Positions 8,131 through 17,135 of a stretch of 64,000 nucleotides of DNA are shown one piece after another; the first letter of the stretch is position 1, and each line of letters begins with the position of its first letter. The notes under the pieces were generated by a model that saw only the letters and a program-made list of their open reading frames with translations, was not told the origin of the DNA and ran no database searches. Both the position numbers and the translations under genes were made by a program. Source of the stretch: Zeimonas sp050187175 (GTDB lineage Bacteria > Pseudomonadota > Gammaproteobacteria > Burkholderiales > Burkholderiaceae_E); NCBI GenBank assembly GCA_050187175.1, contig JBFWXS010000014.1:32093-96092 (forward strand), read 5' to 3'.

Positions 8131-9024
8131 ATGCCACGCATCCTGCTGATCGACGACGACGCGCAGCTCGGGCCGCCGCTGGCGGCCTATTTCGAGCGCT
8201 TCGGCCTGAGCCTGGCACAGGCCACGCGACCCGGCGATGGCCTGCGCCGGCTGCGCGACGAGGGCTTCGACGCTGCCATCCTGGACGTCATGCTGCCTGA
8301 GATGGACGGCTTCGAGCTGTGCCGGACGCTGCGCCGGGAGACGGACATTCCCATCATCATGCTCACGGCGCGCGGCGAGCTGACCGATCGCGTCGTCGGG
8401 CTCGAACTGGGCGCCGACGACTATCTGCCGAAGCCGTTCGAGCCGCGCGAGCTGGTGGCTCGCGTGCAGACCGTGCTGCGCCGGCATCTGTCGTCGCAAG
8501 CCGCATTGGCTCGTGCGGCGGCCTCGGCACCGCGAAACGGGCCTGCCTTCACTGGCGTGGCGGCTACCGCCACCGCTGGGGCCGTAATCGGCGCCGCCCA
8601 AACCGCAGCCACTGCCGCGGCCCAAACCGCAGCGCCTGCCGCCGCCCCGACCCCAGCCGCAGGCGCAGCCACGGCCGCGGCGCTAAGCACTGCTCCCACC
8701 CCTGCAGCCGCCGCCGTGCCGCAGCCGCTGCACTTCGATGGCCTGACGATTGATCCCATTCGCCGCAGCGTTCACCGCGGCGAGGCAGCGATCGAGCTGA
8801 CCGGCGGCGAGTACGAGCTGCTGCATTTGCTGGCCAGCGAGCCGGGCCGCGTGTTCAGCCGCGACGACATCCTGAACCGGCTGCGCGGTCACGATGCCGA
8901 GCTGTACACGCGTGCGGTCGACATCGTCGTCAGCCGGCTGCGCAAGAAACTCGAGCCGCTGGACTGCATCAAGACCTTGCGCGGGGTCGGCTACTCGCTG
9001 GCGCTGCCGCGCCGGCCGGGCTGA
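8131..9024 (+). CDS. OmpR-family response regulator with a long Ala-rich linker (CpxR-like)
   Basis: A 297-aa two-domain regulator. Receiver domain 1-120 has the acidic pocket D8-D10, phospho-acceptor D52 (LDVMLPEMDG) and K101 (KPFEP). The winged-helix DNA-binding domain occupies about 200-293 (TGGEYELLHLLA, RAVDIVVSRLRKKLE). Between them is a linker of about 80 residues made almost only of Ala, Thr, Pro and Gln, against 10-20 residues in most family members. Start at 8131 (ATG) places the family N-terminus; an upstream in-frame ATG lies inside the previous gene. It forms an operon with the kinase 7 bp downstream. The neighbouring Spy-like gene suggests an envelope-stress role. Confidence 0.93.
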   Translation: MPRILLIDDDAQLGPPLAAYFERFGLSLAQATRPGDGLRRLRDEGFDAAILDVMLPEMDGFELCRTLRRETDIPIIMLTARGELTDRVVGLELGADDYLPKPFEPRELVARVQTVLRRHLSSQAALARAAASAPRNGPAFTGVAATATAGAVIGAAQTAATAAAQTAAPAAAPTPAAGAATAAALSTAPTPAAAAVPQPLHFDGLTIDPIRRSVHRGEAAIELTGGEYELLHLLASEPGRVFSRDDILNRLRGHDAELYTRAVDIVVSRLRKKLEPLDCIKTLRGVGYSLALPRRPG

Positions 9025-9031
9025 GTAAAGG

Positions 9032-10438
9032 ATGAGCAGCCGGCAGAGCGCATCGATGCCCGCGACCGGCGGCGAGCGCCGGACGCCGTGGCATCGCCGC
9101 CTGTGGCGGACCTGGGCGTATTCAGTGCAGTTGCGGCTGGTGCTCGTCTTTCTTTTCCTGGCGCTGGGCGTGAGCTTCATTTTCGTCAGCGGCGCAGGGC
9201 GCGCCTTTTCGGTGGGCTGGCGCGAGGCCGCGCGTCCCTTGCTGAGCGACTACGTGGATCGCCTGAGTGCAGAGGTCGCGCCGCCCGGCGGGCCGCCCGA
9301 CGTGGAGCGCGCGCGCGCGCTGGTGCAGCGGCTGCCGATCACGGTGCATATCGACGGTCCGGTGGTCCGCTGGGCTTCCGACGCCACTCGCCGCACCGAC
9401 GGATTCGATCGCTCCACGGCCGGGAACCGCGGTGAGGGCGGCAACCGAGGTGATCTGCTGCGCCGTCGCACCGATGACGGCCACGTGATCGAATTCGGCC
9501 TTGCCGAGCTCGCCCTCGAGCGCCGGCCGCGACTTGCCGGCTATGCGCTGGCCGGCCTGCTGCTGCTCACGCTTGCCGCCTTTCTGGCAGTGCGGCGGCT
9601 GCTGCGGCCGCTGGCTGACATCCGCGACGGCGCCGGGCGCTTCGGTGCGGGAGCCTTCGATCAACCGATTCCGGTACGACGGCCGGCCCGGCCCGACGAG
9701 CTCGGTCACCTGGCGGCCGCGATCAACGGCATGGCTGCCGATCTGCGCGAGATGCTCGATGCCAAGCGCGCCTTGCTGCTGGCCATCAGCCACGAGCTGC
9801 GCAGCCCATTGACGCGTGCACGGCTCAACGTCGAGCTGCTGCCCGACAGCACCGAGCTGCAGCCGCAGCGCGAGGCGCTGCTGCGCGATTTGCGCGAGAT
9901 GACGCAGCTGATCGGCGATCTGCTGGAAAGCGAGCGCCTATCCGTCCGCCACGCCCCCTTGCAGCGCGAGCCGGTGCGGCTCGATGAACTGGCGCGCGAA
10001 CTGATCGCCGATCTGCAGACACGATACGGAGAAGCCGCGCCGGTCACGCTGCGAATCGACGGCGAGCTGCCCACGCTGTCGCTCGACGCGGCGCGCATCC
10101 GCTTGATGCTGCGCAATCTGCTGGACAACGCGCTGCGCCATGGCGGCGCGCCCCCAGGGGCGCCGCAACGGCAGGCGCCGGAACTGCTTCTGCGCCCCGA
10201 CGCAGGGCAGGGGGTGATCATCGAGGTCCGCGATTTCGGTCCCGGCGTGCCTGAGGAGCAGCTGGCACGGCTGGCGCAGGCCTTCTATCGCCCCGACAGC
10301 GCGCGCAGCCGTGACGCCGGGGGCGTCGGCCTCGGGCTGTATCTGTGCCGCCTGGTGGCACAGGCGCACGGTGGTCAACTGTCGCTGCGCAATGCCCGCC
10401 CGGGCCTCGCCGTGCAGGTGAGCCTGCCGGCCGGATGA
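9032..10438 (+). CDS. sensor histidine kinase (partner of the CpxR-like regulator)
   Basis: A 468-aa inner-membrane kinase: transmembrane segment 1 (about 32-54), a periplasmic domain of about 115 residues, segment 2 (about 169-188), HAMP, a HisKA domain with H254 (AISHELRSPLTRAR), and an HATPase domain with NLLDNALRHG, DFGPGVPEE and GVGLGLYLC. All catalytic boxes are present. It follows the regulator by 7 bp and its own stop is 59 bp before the DUF3108 gene. Periplasmic sensing domain has no recognisable fold; CpxA-like by context only. Confidence 0.93.
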   Translation: MSSRQSASMPATGGERRTPWHRRLWRTWAYSVQLRLVLVFLFLALGVSFIFVSGAGRAFSVGWREAARPLLSDYVDRLSAEVAPPGGPPDVERARALVQRLPITVHIDGPVVRWASDATRRTDGFDRSTAGNRGEGGNRGDLLRRRTDDGHVIEFGLAELALERRPRLAGYALAGLLLLTLAAFLAVRRLLRPLADIRDGAGRFGAGAFDQPIPVRRPARPDELGHLAAAINGMAADLREMLDAKRALLLAISHELRSPLTRARLNVELLPDSTELQPQREALLRDLREMTQLIGDLLESERLSVRHAPLQREPVRLDELARELIADLQTRYGEAAPVTLRIDGELPTLSLDAARIRLMLRNLLDNALRHGGAPPGAPQRQAPELLLRPDAGQGVIIEVRDFGPGVPEEQLARLAQAFYRPDSARSRDAGGVGLGLYLCRLVAQAHGGQLSLRNARPGLAVQVSLPAG

Positions 10439-10485
10439 ACCTGCTGCCGCCATGCGCGGGCGGGAGCCGGGTTCCGGTCGCACAC

Positions 10486-10491
10486 TAGAAT
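10486..10491 (+). promoter_or_regulatory. candidate -10 box (TAGAAT) for a leaderless transcript
   Basis: TAGAAT ends at 10491, so the predicted transcription start falls on the A of the ATG at 10498. No Shine-Dalgarno sequence and no clear -35 are visible. Prediction only. Confidence 0.4.
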
Positions 10492-10497
10492 CGACGG

Positions 10498-11832
10498 ATG
10501 TCCGTTGCCCGGCCTCCCAGGCCCTATTTCCGTGCGCTGCTGCTGCTGGCGCTGTCCGTCGCGGCTCATCTGCTGCTGCTGCGCGCCGCATGGCGCAGCG
10601 TTCCGCCGCCGCCGGCACCGCCTGCGCCGCCAGTGCTGACGGTGATGCTGGACCCGGCGCCCGCTGCCTCGGTCGAGCCCGTACCTGAGCCGGCAGCGCC
10701 GCCGCGCACGGTCAAGCCGAGCCGGCCGTCGCCGGCGCCGCGACCGCAAAGGCGGGCCGACGCTGCCGCGCAGGCGTCCGCTAACGCTTCTGCCAAGCTG
10801 GCCGTTCCGGCGGAACCGCTCCCCGATCCGTCGCCGGTGACGCTGCCGCCCCCGACACCGCCGGCATCGACACCGCCGGCATCGACACTGCCGACGCCGC
10901 CGACACCGGCACCGACACCGGATAGCCCGGCGCTCGAGCCTCCGGTTGAACTGCCGGACCATAGCGATGGCAGTGCCCCGATAGCGACGGAACCTCAGTC
11001 CGGTGCCGCCGATCGCGGCAACGCGGCTGATCGCAGCGATGCCACCGACCGCGAGCGGCCCGCGCAGCCCGCTGCGCCGACGCCGACCGCCTCCGAGCCG
11101 CGCCCCCCGCCCGCGGCTGCGGGCGCAGGCGGCGCGAACGCCGCGGACGCCGAATCGACGAATCTGCTGCGGGCCATGAAAGCCGCTCCACAGTCCGGCG
11201 GTGTTCGCTACCGGATCTACTACGGCGACCAGTCCGAGAACAACCAGGTGGCGGAAGTCGACTATCTGTTCGAGCTGCGCGAGGGCAGCTACCGCCTGTA
11301 CACCGAGGGCCGCGCCAGCGGCCTGATGGCGTGGTTCTATCGCGGCGCACTGGTGCAGCTGAGCAGCGGCACGCTGGGCGCGCAGGGGCTGACGACGCAG
11401 CGCTACCTGGAAAAGCGCGGCGAGCGCGCTCTGCGCGAAACGAGTGTCGACGCGCGTTCGGGCGAGATCGTCTTCGATGCCGGCGCTCGCGCGTCGGCGC
11501 CGCCGGGGCTGCAGGACAGGCTGTCGGTGCTGGTGCAACTGTCGCTGCTGCTGCAGGCGCAGCCCGAGCGCTTCGCCGCCGGCGCGTCGATCGCGCTGCC
11601 GATGCTGGGCAGCTCCAGCATCGACGCCACGCCGTGGCGGGTGCTGGGCGACGAGACCGTCGCGACCCCTGTCGGAGCGGTGCCGGCGGTGCGCCTGTCG
11701 CGCCGCAGCGCCGATCCGCGCGATCCCGTCGTCGACGTCTGGCTGGCCCGTGACGGGCGGCTGTTTCCGGTGCGTCTGCTGGCCGTCGACCCGAGCGGTC
11801 GAGTGCTCGATCAGGTGGTTTCCGCCCGCTGA
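10498..11832 (+). CDS. DUF3108 domain protein with TonB-like N-terminus
   Basis: A 444-aa protein common in Burkholderiales. A single N-terminal membrane anchor (about 12-30) is followed by a Pro/Ala-rich region to about residue 215, which includes TPPAST-type repeats coded by 15-bp repeats near 10855-10905, reminiscent of TonB. The DUF3108 domain occupies about 230-444, starting VRYRIYYGDQSENNQVAEVD. The protein is probably periplasmic or outer-membrane associated; function unknown. The usual purN neighbour is absent here. Next gene starts 42 bp downstream. Confidence 0.85.
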   Translation: MSVARPPRPYFRALLLLALSVAAHLLLLRAAWRSVPPPPAPPAPPVLTVMLDPAPAASVEPVPEPAAPPRTVKPSRPSPAPRPQRRADAAAQASANASAKLAVPAEPLPDPSPVTLPPPTPPASTPPASTLPTPPTPAPTPDSPALEPPVELPDHSDGSAPIATEPQSGAADRGNAADRSDATDRERPAQPAAPTPTASEPRPPPAAAGAGGANAADAESTNLLRAMKAAPQSGGVRYRIYYGDQSENNQVAEVDYLFELREGSYRLYTEGRASGLMAWFYRGALVQLSSGTLGAQGLTTQRYLEKRGERALRETSVDARSGEIVFDAGARASAPPGLQDRLSVLVQLSLLLQAQPERFAAGASIALPMLGSSSIDATPWRVLGDETVATPVGAVPAVRLSRRSADPRDPVVDVWLARDGRLFPVRLLAVDPSGRVLDQVVSAR

Positions 11833-11874
11833 GAGCGCGGTGACCGGTGCCGGCATCTCCGGTATGCTGGGCGC

Positions 11875-13206
11875 ATGACACACATCCTGCATCGCACCCT
11901 GAACCGGTCTTTGCCGGTAGCCGTCGGCGGCAGCGGCGTCAGCCTGATCGACGTGGACGGCAAGCACTATATCGACGCCAGCGGCGGAGCGGCGGTCTCG
12001 TGCCTGGGGCATGGCCATCCGGATGTGATCGCGGCCATGCACGCGCAGATCGATCGCCTGCCTTACGCGCACACGAGTTTCTTCACCAGCGAAGTCGCCG
12101 AGGCGCTGGCCGATACGCTGGTGGCGACGGCGCCGGCCGGCACCAGCCACGTCTACTTCGTGTCCGGCGGCTCCGAGGCGGTGGAAGCGGCGCTGAAGAT
12201 GGCGCGCCAGTACTTCGTCGAGATCGGTCAGCCGCAGCGTCAGCACTTCATCGCACGGCGCCAGAGCTATCACGGCAATACGCTGGGCGCGCTGGCCGTC
12301 GGCGGCAACGAATGGCGCCGCGCGCAGTTCGCGCCGCTGCTGATCGACGTGGCGCACGTCTCGCCGTGCTACGAGTACCGCGACCGCGCCGCCGACGAAA
12401 CGCCGCAGCAGTACGGCCAGCGTCTCGTGGCGGAACTCGCCGCCGAGATCGAGCGGCTGGGCCCCGACCGGGTCATCGCCTTCATTGCCGAGACGGTGGT
12501 CGGCGCAACCGCCGGTGCACTGGTGCCGGTGCCGGGCTATCTGCGCGGCGTGCGGGAACTGTGCGACCGGCACGGCATTCTGCTGATCCTCGACGAAGTC
12601 ATGTGCGGTATGGGTCGCACCGGCACGCTGCATGCGTGCGAGCAGGAAGGTGTGGTGCCGGATCTGATGACGATCGCCAAGGGACTGGGCGGCGGCTATC
12701 AGCCGATCGGCGCGGTGCTCGCGCAGCGCCGCATCGTCGACGCGTTCTCGCGCGGCAGCGGCTTCTTCCAGCACGGCCATACCTATCTCGGCCATCCGGT
12801 GGCCTGCGCCGCGGCGCTTGCCGTGCAGAAGGTCATTGCACGCGACGGCTTGCTGGCGCGCTGCCGCGATGCCGGCCAGCAGCTGGCCCAGGCGCTGCAC
12901 CGGCGTTTCGATGCGCATCCGCACGTCGGCGACATCCGCGGCCGCGGCCTGTTCATGGCGATCGAGCTGGTGCGCTCGCGCGACGACAAAGGCTGCTTCG
13001 ATCCGGCGCTGAAACTGCATGCGCGCATCAAGCAGCAGGCCATGGCGCGCGGTCTGCTCGTCTACCCGATGGGGGGAACGCTGGACGGACTGCACGGCGA
13101 CCACGTACTGCTGGCGCCGCCGTTCATCATCGCTGCCGACGAACTCGAACAGGTCGTCGAACGGCTCGGCGCGGCGGTCGACGCGGCAATCTCGTCGACG
13201 CGCTGA
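11875..13206 (+). CDS. class III PLP-dependent aminotransferase
   Basis: A 443-aa fold-type I aminotransferase. PLP residues are visible: D240 in LILDEVMCGMGRTG (pyridine nitrogen), catalytic lysine K269 in MTIAKGLGGGYQPIGAV, and the phosphate loop around SGGSEAVEAALKMAR (98-112). This group covers omega-amino acid:pyruvate and related transaminases; substrate cannot be told. It sits directly upstream of a TAXI TRAP transporter, so it may act on the imported compound, but a separate promoter at 13289-13316 suggests independent expression of the transporter. Confidence 0.9.
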   Translation: MTHILHRTLNRSLPVAVGGSGVSLIDVDGKHYIDASGGAAVSCLGHGHPDVIAAMHAQIDRLPYAHTSFFTSEVAEALADTLVATAPAGTSHVYFVSGGSEAVEAALKMARQYFVEIGQPQRQHFIARRQSYHGNTLGALAVGGNEWRRAQFAPLLIDVAHVSPCYEYRDRAADETPQQYGQRLVAELAAEIERLGPDRVIAFIAETVVGATAGALVPVPGYLRGVRELCDRHGILLILDEVMCGMGRTGTLHACEQEGVVPDLMTIAKGLGGGYQPIGAVLAQRRIVDAFSRGSGFFQHGHTYLGHPVACAAALAVQKVIARDGLLARCRDAGQQLAQALHRRFDAHPHVGDIRGRGLFMAIELVRSRDDKGCFDPALKLHARIKQQAMARGLLVYPMGGTLDGLHGDHVLLAPPFIIAADELEQVVERLGAAVDAAISSTR

Positions 13207-13288
13207 ACCGTGCGCCGTCCGCGCGAACGGCCGGCCGGCGCGCCCCGCGTATGACGCGAACGCTGCATTGCTCAGGGACGATACCGAC

Positions 13289-13316
13289 TTGCTTCAACAG
13301 GGCGGATCGGGATAAT
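13289..13316 (+). promoter_or_regulatory. candidate sigma70 promoter for the TAXI binding protein
   Basis: TTGCTT (13289-13294), 16-bp spacer, GATAAT (13311-13316); the gene starts 38 bp downstream with GGAG before its ATG. Good match to consensus for such a GC-rich genome. Confidence 0.55.
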
Positions 13317-13353
13317 GCAGACGATCAGAAACCTTACACATGGAGTCGAATCG

Positions 13354-14331
13354 ATGAAACCTCTGTCCAAGATCGCCGGCGTCGCCGCAGCCATGGGCGT
13401 GGCGGCCGCGGCGTCGTTTTCAGCGCCGGTGGCTGCGCAACAGAAGTTCATCACGATCGGCACCGGCGGCGTGACGGGCGTCTACTACGCCGCCGGCGGC
13501 GCAATCTGCCGATTGGTGAACAAGGATCGGGCCAAGCACGGCATCCGCTGCTCGGTCGAGTCGACGGGCGGCTCGGTGTTCAATGTGAACACGATCAAGG
13601 CAGGCGAGCTCGACATGGGCTTTGCGCAATCCGATGTCCAGTTCAATGGACTCAAGGGCGTGGGCCAGTTCAAGGAGCCGTACGGCGATCTGCGCGCCGT
13701 GTTCTCGGTCCATCCGGAACCGTTCACGGTCGTCGCGCGCAAGGAAGCGAACATCAAGGCCTTCACCGACTTCAAGGGCAAGCGCTTCAATGTGGGCAAC
13801 CCCGGCTCCGGCACGCGCGCCTCGATGGAAGAGCTGCTCGGCGCGATGGGCTGGAAGATGGGCGACTTCGGCCTGGCCGCCGAGCTGAAGGCCGACGAGC
13901 ACGGTCCCGCGCTGTGCGACGGCAAGATCGACGGCTTCTTCTATGCGGTCGGGCATCCGTCGGCGAACATCCAGGATCCGACCACCTCGTGCGGCGCGCG
14001 GCTGGTTTCGCTGACCGGCCCGGCCGTCGACAAGCTGCTCGCCGACAAGCCGTACTACGCGAAGGCGACGATTCCCGCCGGGCTGTATCCGAACAACCCG
14101 CAGGCCACCGAAACCTACGGCGTGCTGGCCACCGTCGTGGCCTCGAGCAAGGTGCCGGCCGATACCGTCTATCAGACCGTGAAAGCAGTGTTCGACAACT
14201 TCGACGAGTTCAAGAAGCTGCATCCGGCGCTGGCCAGCCTGACGCCGCAGAGCATGGTCAAGGACGGCCTGTCGGCGCCGCTGCATGAGGGAGCGCTGCG
14301 CTACTACCGCGAGAAGGGCTGGGTGAAGTAA
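13354..14331 (+). CDS. TAXI-family TRAP transporter substrate-binding protein
   Basis: A 325-aa periplasmic binding protein. It has a Sec signal peptide of about 28 residues ending near APVAAQQ, then the TAXI hallmark FITIGTGGVTGVYYAAGGA. It delivers a small organic anion or amino-acid-like ligand to the fused TRAP permease downstream. ATG at 13354, preceded by GGAG, was chosen over an in-frame ATG at 13315 because the signal peptide starts there. A hairpin terminator separates it from the permease, which fits higher expression of the binding protein. Ligand is unknown. Confidence 0.92.
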   Translation: MKPLSKIAGVAAAMGVAAAASFSAPVAAQQKFITIGTGGVTGVYYAAGGAICRLVNKDRAKHGIRCSVESTGGSVFNVNTIKAGELDMGFAQSDVQFNGLKGVGQFKEPYGDLRAVFSVHPEPFTVVARKEANIKAFTDFKGKRFNVGNPGSGTRASMEELLGAMGWKMGDFGLAAELKADEHGPALCDGKIDGFFYAVGHPSANIQDPTTSCGARLVSLTGPAVDKLLADKPYYAKATIPAGLYPNNPQATETYGVLATVVASSKVPADTVYQTVKAVFDNFDEFKKLHPALASLTPQSMVKDGLSAPLHEGALRYYREKGWVK

Positions 14332-14353
14332 GCGCAATGACTTGAGCGTCGGC

Positions 14354-14378
14354 AAAAGCGGGCTCCGAGCCCGCTTTT
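14354..14378 (+). terminator. intercistronic terminator/attenuator hairpin
   Basis: Perfect 11-bp stem AAAAGCGGGCT / AGCCCGCTTTT with a CCG loop; the 3' arm ends in TTTT. It lies 22 bp after the TAXI binding-protein stop and 60 bp before the permease, and would reduce permease expression relative to the binding protein. Confidence 0.8.
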
Positions 14379-14438
14379 GCTTTACGCGCCGGCCGCCGGT
14401 GGCCCTGGATCCGCGATCCCTCGCATGGGAGTTCCTGA

Positions 14439-17045
14439 ATGAGCGAAATCACCAAAGCCTCGGTTGAACTGCAGGAACTGGTCGCCGAGGCGGACACCGG
14501 CGCGCGGCAGGCCAAGGGGCTGACCGGTACCATCCTTTTCCTGGTGGCGATCGGCTGGGCGCTGTTCCAGCTCTGGTACGCGTCGCCGCTGCCGTTCTCG
14601 CTGGGCGTGGGCCTGCTCAACGATACCGAGGCGCGGGCGCTGCACCTCGGCCTGGCGCTGTTCCTCGCCTTCATCGCGTATCCCGCGAGCAAGCGCAGTC
14701 CGCGCGACCGCGTGCCGATCACCGACTGGGTGCTCGCGCTGGCGGCGGCCTTCGCCGGTGCCTACCTGTTGCTGTTCTACGCCGAACTGGCGACGCGGCC
14801 CGGCGTGCCCACGCAGATGGACATCATCGTCTCGCTGGTCGGTATGGTGCTGCTGCTCGAGGCGACGCGCCGCGCGGTCGGCTTGCCGATGGCCATCCTG
14901 GCGATCGTCTTTCTCGGCTACATCTTCCTCGGCCCCTATCTTCCGGACGTCATCTCGCACAAGGGAGCATCGCTGCAGCGCATGCTGTCGCACATGTGGC
15001 TGACGACCGAAGGCGTCTACGGTGTGGCGCTGGGCGTGTCGGTCGCGTTCATCTTCATTTACGTGCTGTTCGGCAGCCTGCTCGATCGCGCCGGCGCCGG
15101 CAACTACATGATGCAGGTGTCGTTCGCGCTGCTCGGCCACCTGCGCGGCGGGCCGGCCAAGGTCGCGGTCGTGTCGTCAGGACTGAACGGACTGATTTCC
15201 GGCTCGTCGGTATCGAACGTCGTCTCGGGCGGCATCTTCACGATCCCGCTGATGAAAAAGGCCGGCTACGGCGGCGTCAAGGCGGGCGCCATCGAGACGG
15301 CTTCGTCGGTCAACGGCCAGATCATGCCGCCGGTGATGGGCGCCGCCGCGTTCCTGATGGTCGAGTACGTCGGGATCCCGTACGCCGATATCGTGCGCCA
15401 TGCCTTCCTGCCGGCGGCGATCTCGTATATCGCGCTGTTCTACATCGTGCATCTGGAGGCGCTCAAGCTCGGTATGAAGCCCAGCGCGTCGCAGCGTCCG
15501 CGTACGCTGGGCCAGCGGCTGACCGGCCTCGGACTCGGCGTGAGCGGCACCATTGTCGTCTGCGGGCTGATCTACTGGATCGCGCTTGGCGCGCAGGCGC
15601 TGTTCGGGCCGGCGGCACCGTGGGTGCTCGGCGCGCTGCTGCTGGCCTTGCACGTGTTGCTGCTGAAGTACGCCAGCCGCTATCCGGATCTGCCGCAGGA
15701 CATCGACATCGACAATCCGGTCCTGCCCGACACCTGGCCCACCGTGCGCGCCGGACTGCACTTCCTGATCCCGATCGGCATCCTGATCTGGTGCCTGATG
15801 ATCGAGGAGATGTCGCCGGCGCTGAGTGCCTTCTGGGCCACCATGACGCTGATCGCGCTGATGCTGACGCAGCGGCCGCTGATCGCGCTGTTCCGCGGCG
15901 CCGGCCAGTTCGGCGCCGCCTGGCGCAGCGGCTGGGTCGACGTGATCGAAGGCCTGCACGACGGCGCGCGCAACATGATAGGCATCGGCATTGCCACGGC
16001 GACGGCCGGCATCATCGTCGGCGGCATCACGCTGACCGGCCTCGGGCTGCGCATGACCGATTTCGTCGAAGTCGTCTCGCAGGGCAACGTCGTCCTGATG
16101 CTGCTGTTCACGGCCTTCGTCTGCCTGGTGCTCGGGCTTGGCGTGCCGACCACGGCGAACTACGTGCTGGTCGCATCGTTGATGGCGCCTGTCGTCGTCG
16201 AACTGGGCGCGCAGAACGGCCTGGTGCTGCCGCTGATCGCCGTGCATCTGTTCGTCTTCTATTACGGCATCATGGGCGACATCACGCCGCCGGTAGGCTT
16301 GGCCACCTTCGCGGCGGCCGCCATTTCAGGCGAGGATGCGATCCAGACCGGCTTGCAGGGCTCCCTGTATGCGCTGCGCACCGTGGTGCTGCCGTTCGTG
16401 TTCGTCTTCAATCCGGCGCTGCTGCTGATCGACGTGCGCAGCACTTGGGAGCTGATCATGGTGGCGCTGTCGGCGACGGTGGCCTCGCTCGTGTTCGCGG
16501 CGGCGACTATGGCCTGGTTCCGCACCAAGTGCCGCTGGTGGGAGGTAGTGGCGCTGCTGCTGGCGGCCTTCGCGCTGTTCCGGCCCGACTTCTTCATGAA
16601 CCAGATCCATCCGCCATACAACGAGGTGCCGGCCGCGCGGCTGTTCGAGGTGGCGGAGAAGCTCGGCGAGAACGAGCGCCTCGTGCTGCTGATCAAGGGC
16701 ACGAACATCGAGGGCGATGACATCCGCAAGACCGTGGCGGTGCAGCTGACGGCGCCGGGGCCGGCGCGCAAGCGTCTCGAGGAGGCTGGCATCACCGCCG
16801 TGGCGCTCGGCGACGGGGTGCAGATCTCGAACGTGCGCTTCGGCAGCCGCGCGAAGAAGTCGGGCTTCGAGATCGGCTGGGACGTGGCCGGTGTGCTGGT
16901 GCCGAACGAAGGGCTGTCGAAAGACTGGATCTACCTGCCCGCGTATCTGCTGGTCGCGCTGATCTGGTGGCTGCAGGGGAGGCGCATGCAGACTGGGCAG
17001 CCGCCGCTGCGGCGGCCGGCCGCGGACGGCACTGCGGCAGCCTGA
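14439..17045 (+). CDS. fused TRAP transporter permease (TAXI type, DctQM-like) with C-terminal DUF3394
   Basis: An 868-aa inner-membrane protein in which the small (DctQ-like) and large (DctM-like) TRAP permease subunits are fused, as in the 4TM/12TM family. The core motif GLISGSSVSNVVSGGIFTIP and the region VLGLGVPTTANYVLVA are characteristic. After the last core segments, about residues 720-830 form a soluble part with a PDZ-like stretch (DGVQISNVRFGSRAKKSGF) matching DUF3394, then a final membrane segment. It works with the binding protein upstream in sodium-driven uptake. Confidence 0.93.
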   Translation: MSEITKASVELQELVAEADTGARQAKGLTGTILFLVAIGWALFQLWYASPLPFSLGVGLLNDTEARALHLGLALFLAFIAYPASKRSPRDRVPITDWVLALAAAFAGAYLLLFYAELATRPGVPTQMDIIVSLVGMVLLLEATRRAVGLPMAILAIVFLGYIFLGPYLPDVISHKGASLQRMLSHMWLTTEGVYGVALGVSVAFIFIYVLFGSLLDRAGAGNYMMQVSFALLGHLRGGPAKVAVVSSGLNGLISGSSVSNVVSGGIFTIPLMKKAGYGGVKAGAIETASSVNGQIMPPVMGAAAFLMVEYVGIPYADIVRHAFLPAAISYIALFYIVHLEALKLGMKPSASQRPRTLGQRLTGLGLGVSGTIVVCGLIYWIALGAQALFGPAAPWVLGALLLALHVLLLKYASRYPDLPQDIDIDNPVLPDTWPTVRAGLHFLIPIGILIWCLMIEEMSPALSAFWATMTLIALMLTQRPLIALFRGAGQFGAAWRSGWVDVIEGLHDGARNMIGIGIATATAGIIVGGITLTGLGLRMTDFVEVVSQGNVVLMLLFTAFVCLVLGLGVPTTANYVLVASLMAPVVVELGAQNGLVLPLIAVHLFVFYYGIMGDITPPVGLATFAAAAISGEDAIQTGLQGSLYALRTVVLPFVFVFNPALLLIDVRSTWELIMVALSATVASLVFAAATMAWFRTKCRWWEVVALLLAAFALFRPDFFMNQIHPPYNEVPAARLFEVAEKLGENERLVLLIKGTNIEGDDIRKTVAVQLTAPGPARKRLEEAGITAVALGDGVQISNVRFGSRAKKSGFEIGWDVAGVLVPNEGLSKDWIYLPAYLLVALIWWLQGRRMQTGQPPLRRPAADGTAAA

Positions 17046-17047
17046 GC

Positions 17048-17107
17048 GGTCTTGCGTGGGCGTGAAAGGTCGTGCGTGGGCGTGAAAGGTCGGGCTTGGT
17101 CCTGAAC
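17048..17107. repeat. 20-bp tandem repeat, three copies
   Basis: Units of 20 bp start at 17048, 17068 and 17088, the first two nearly identical (GGTCNTGCGTGGGCGTGAAA), the third diverged. They lie just after the TRAP permease stop, in the convergent gap before the dehydratase gene end. Confidence 0.75.
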
Positions 17108-17135
17108 GGGCCTGCGTGCCGACGCAGCGCCTGAC

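Noticed and set aside
10375..13104. Long open frame on the minus strand (909 codons)
   Set aside because: It lies antisense to the kinase end, the DUF3108 gene and the aminotransferase gene, all with clear domains. Long antisense frames are expected at this GC content.
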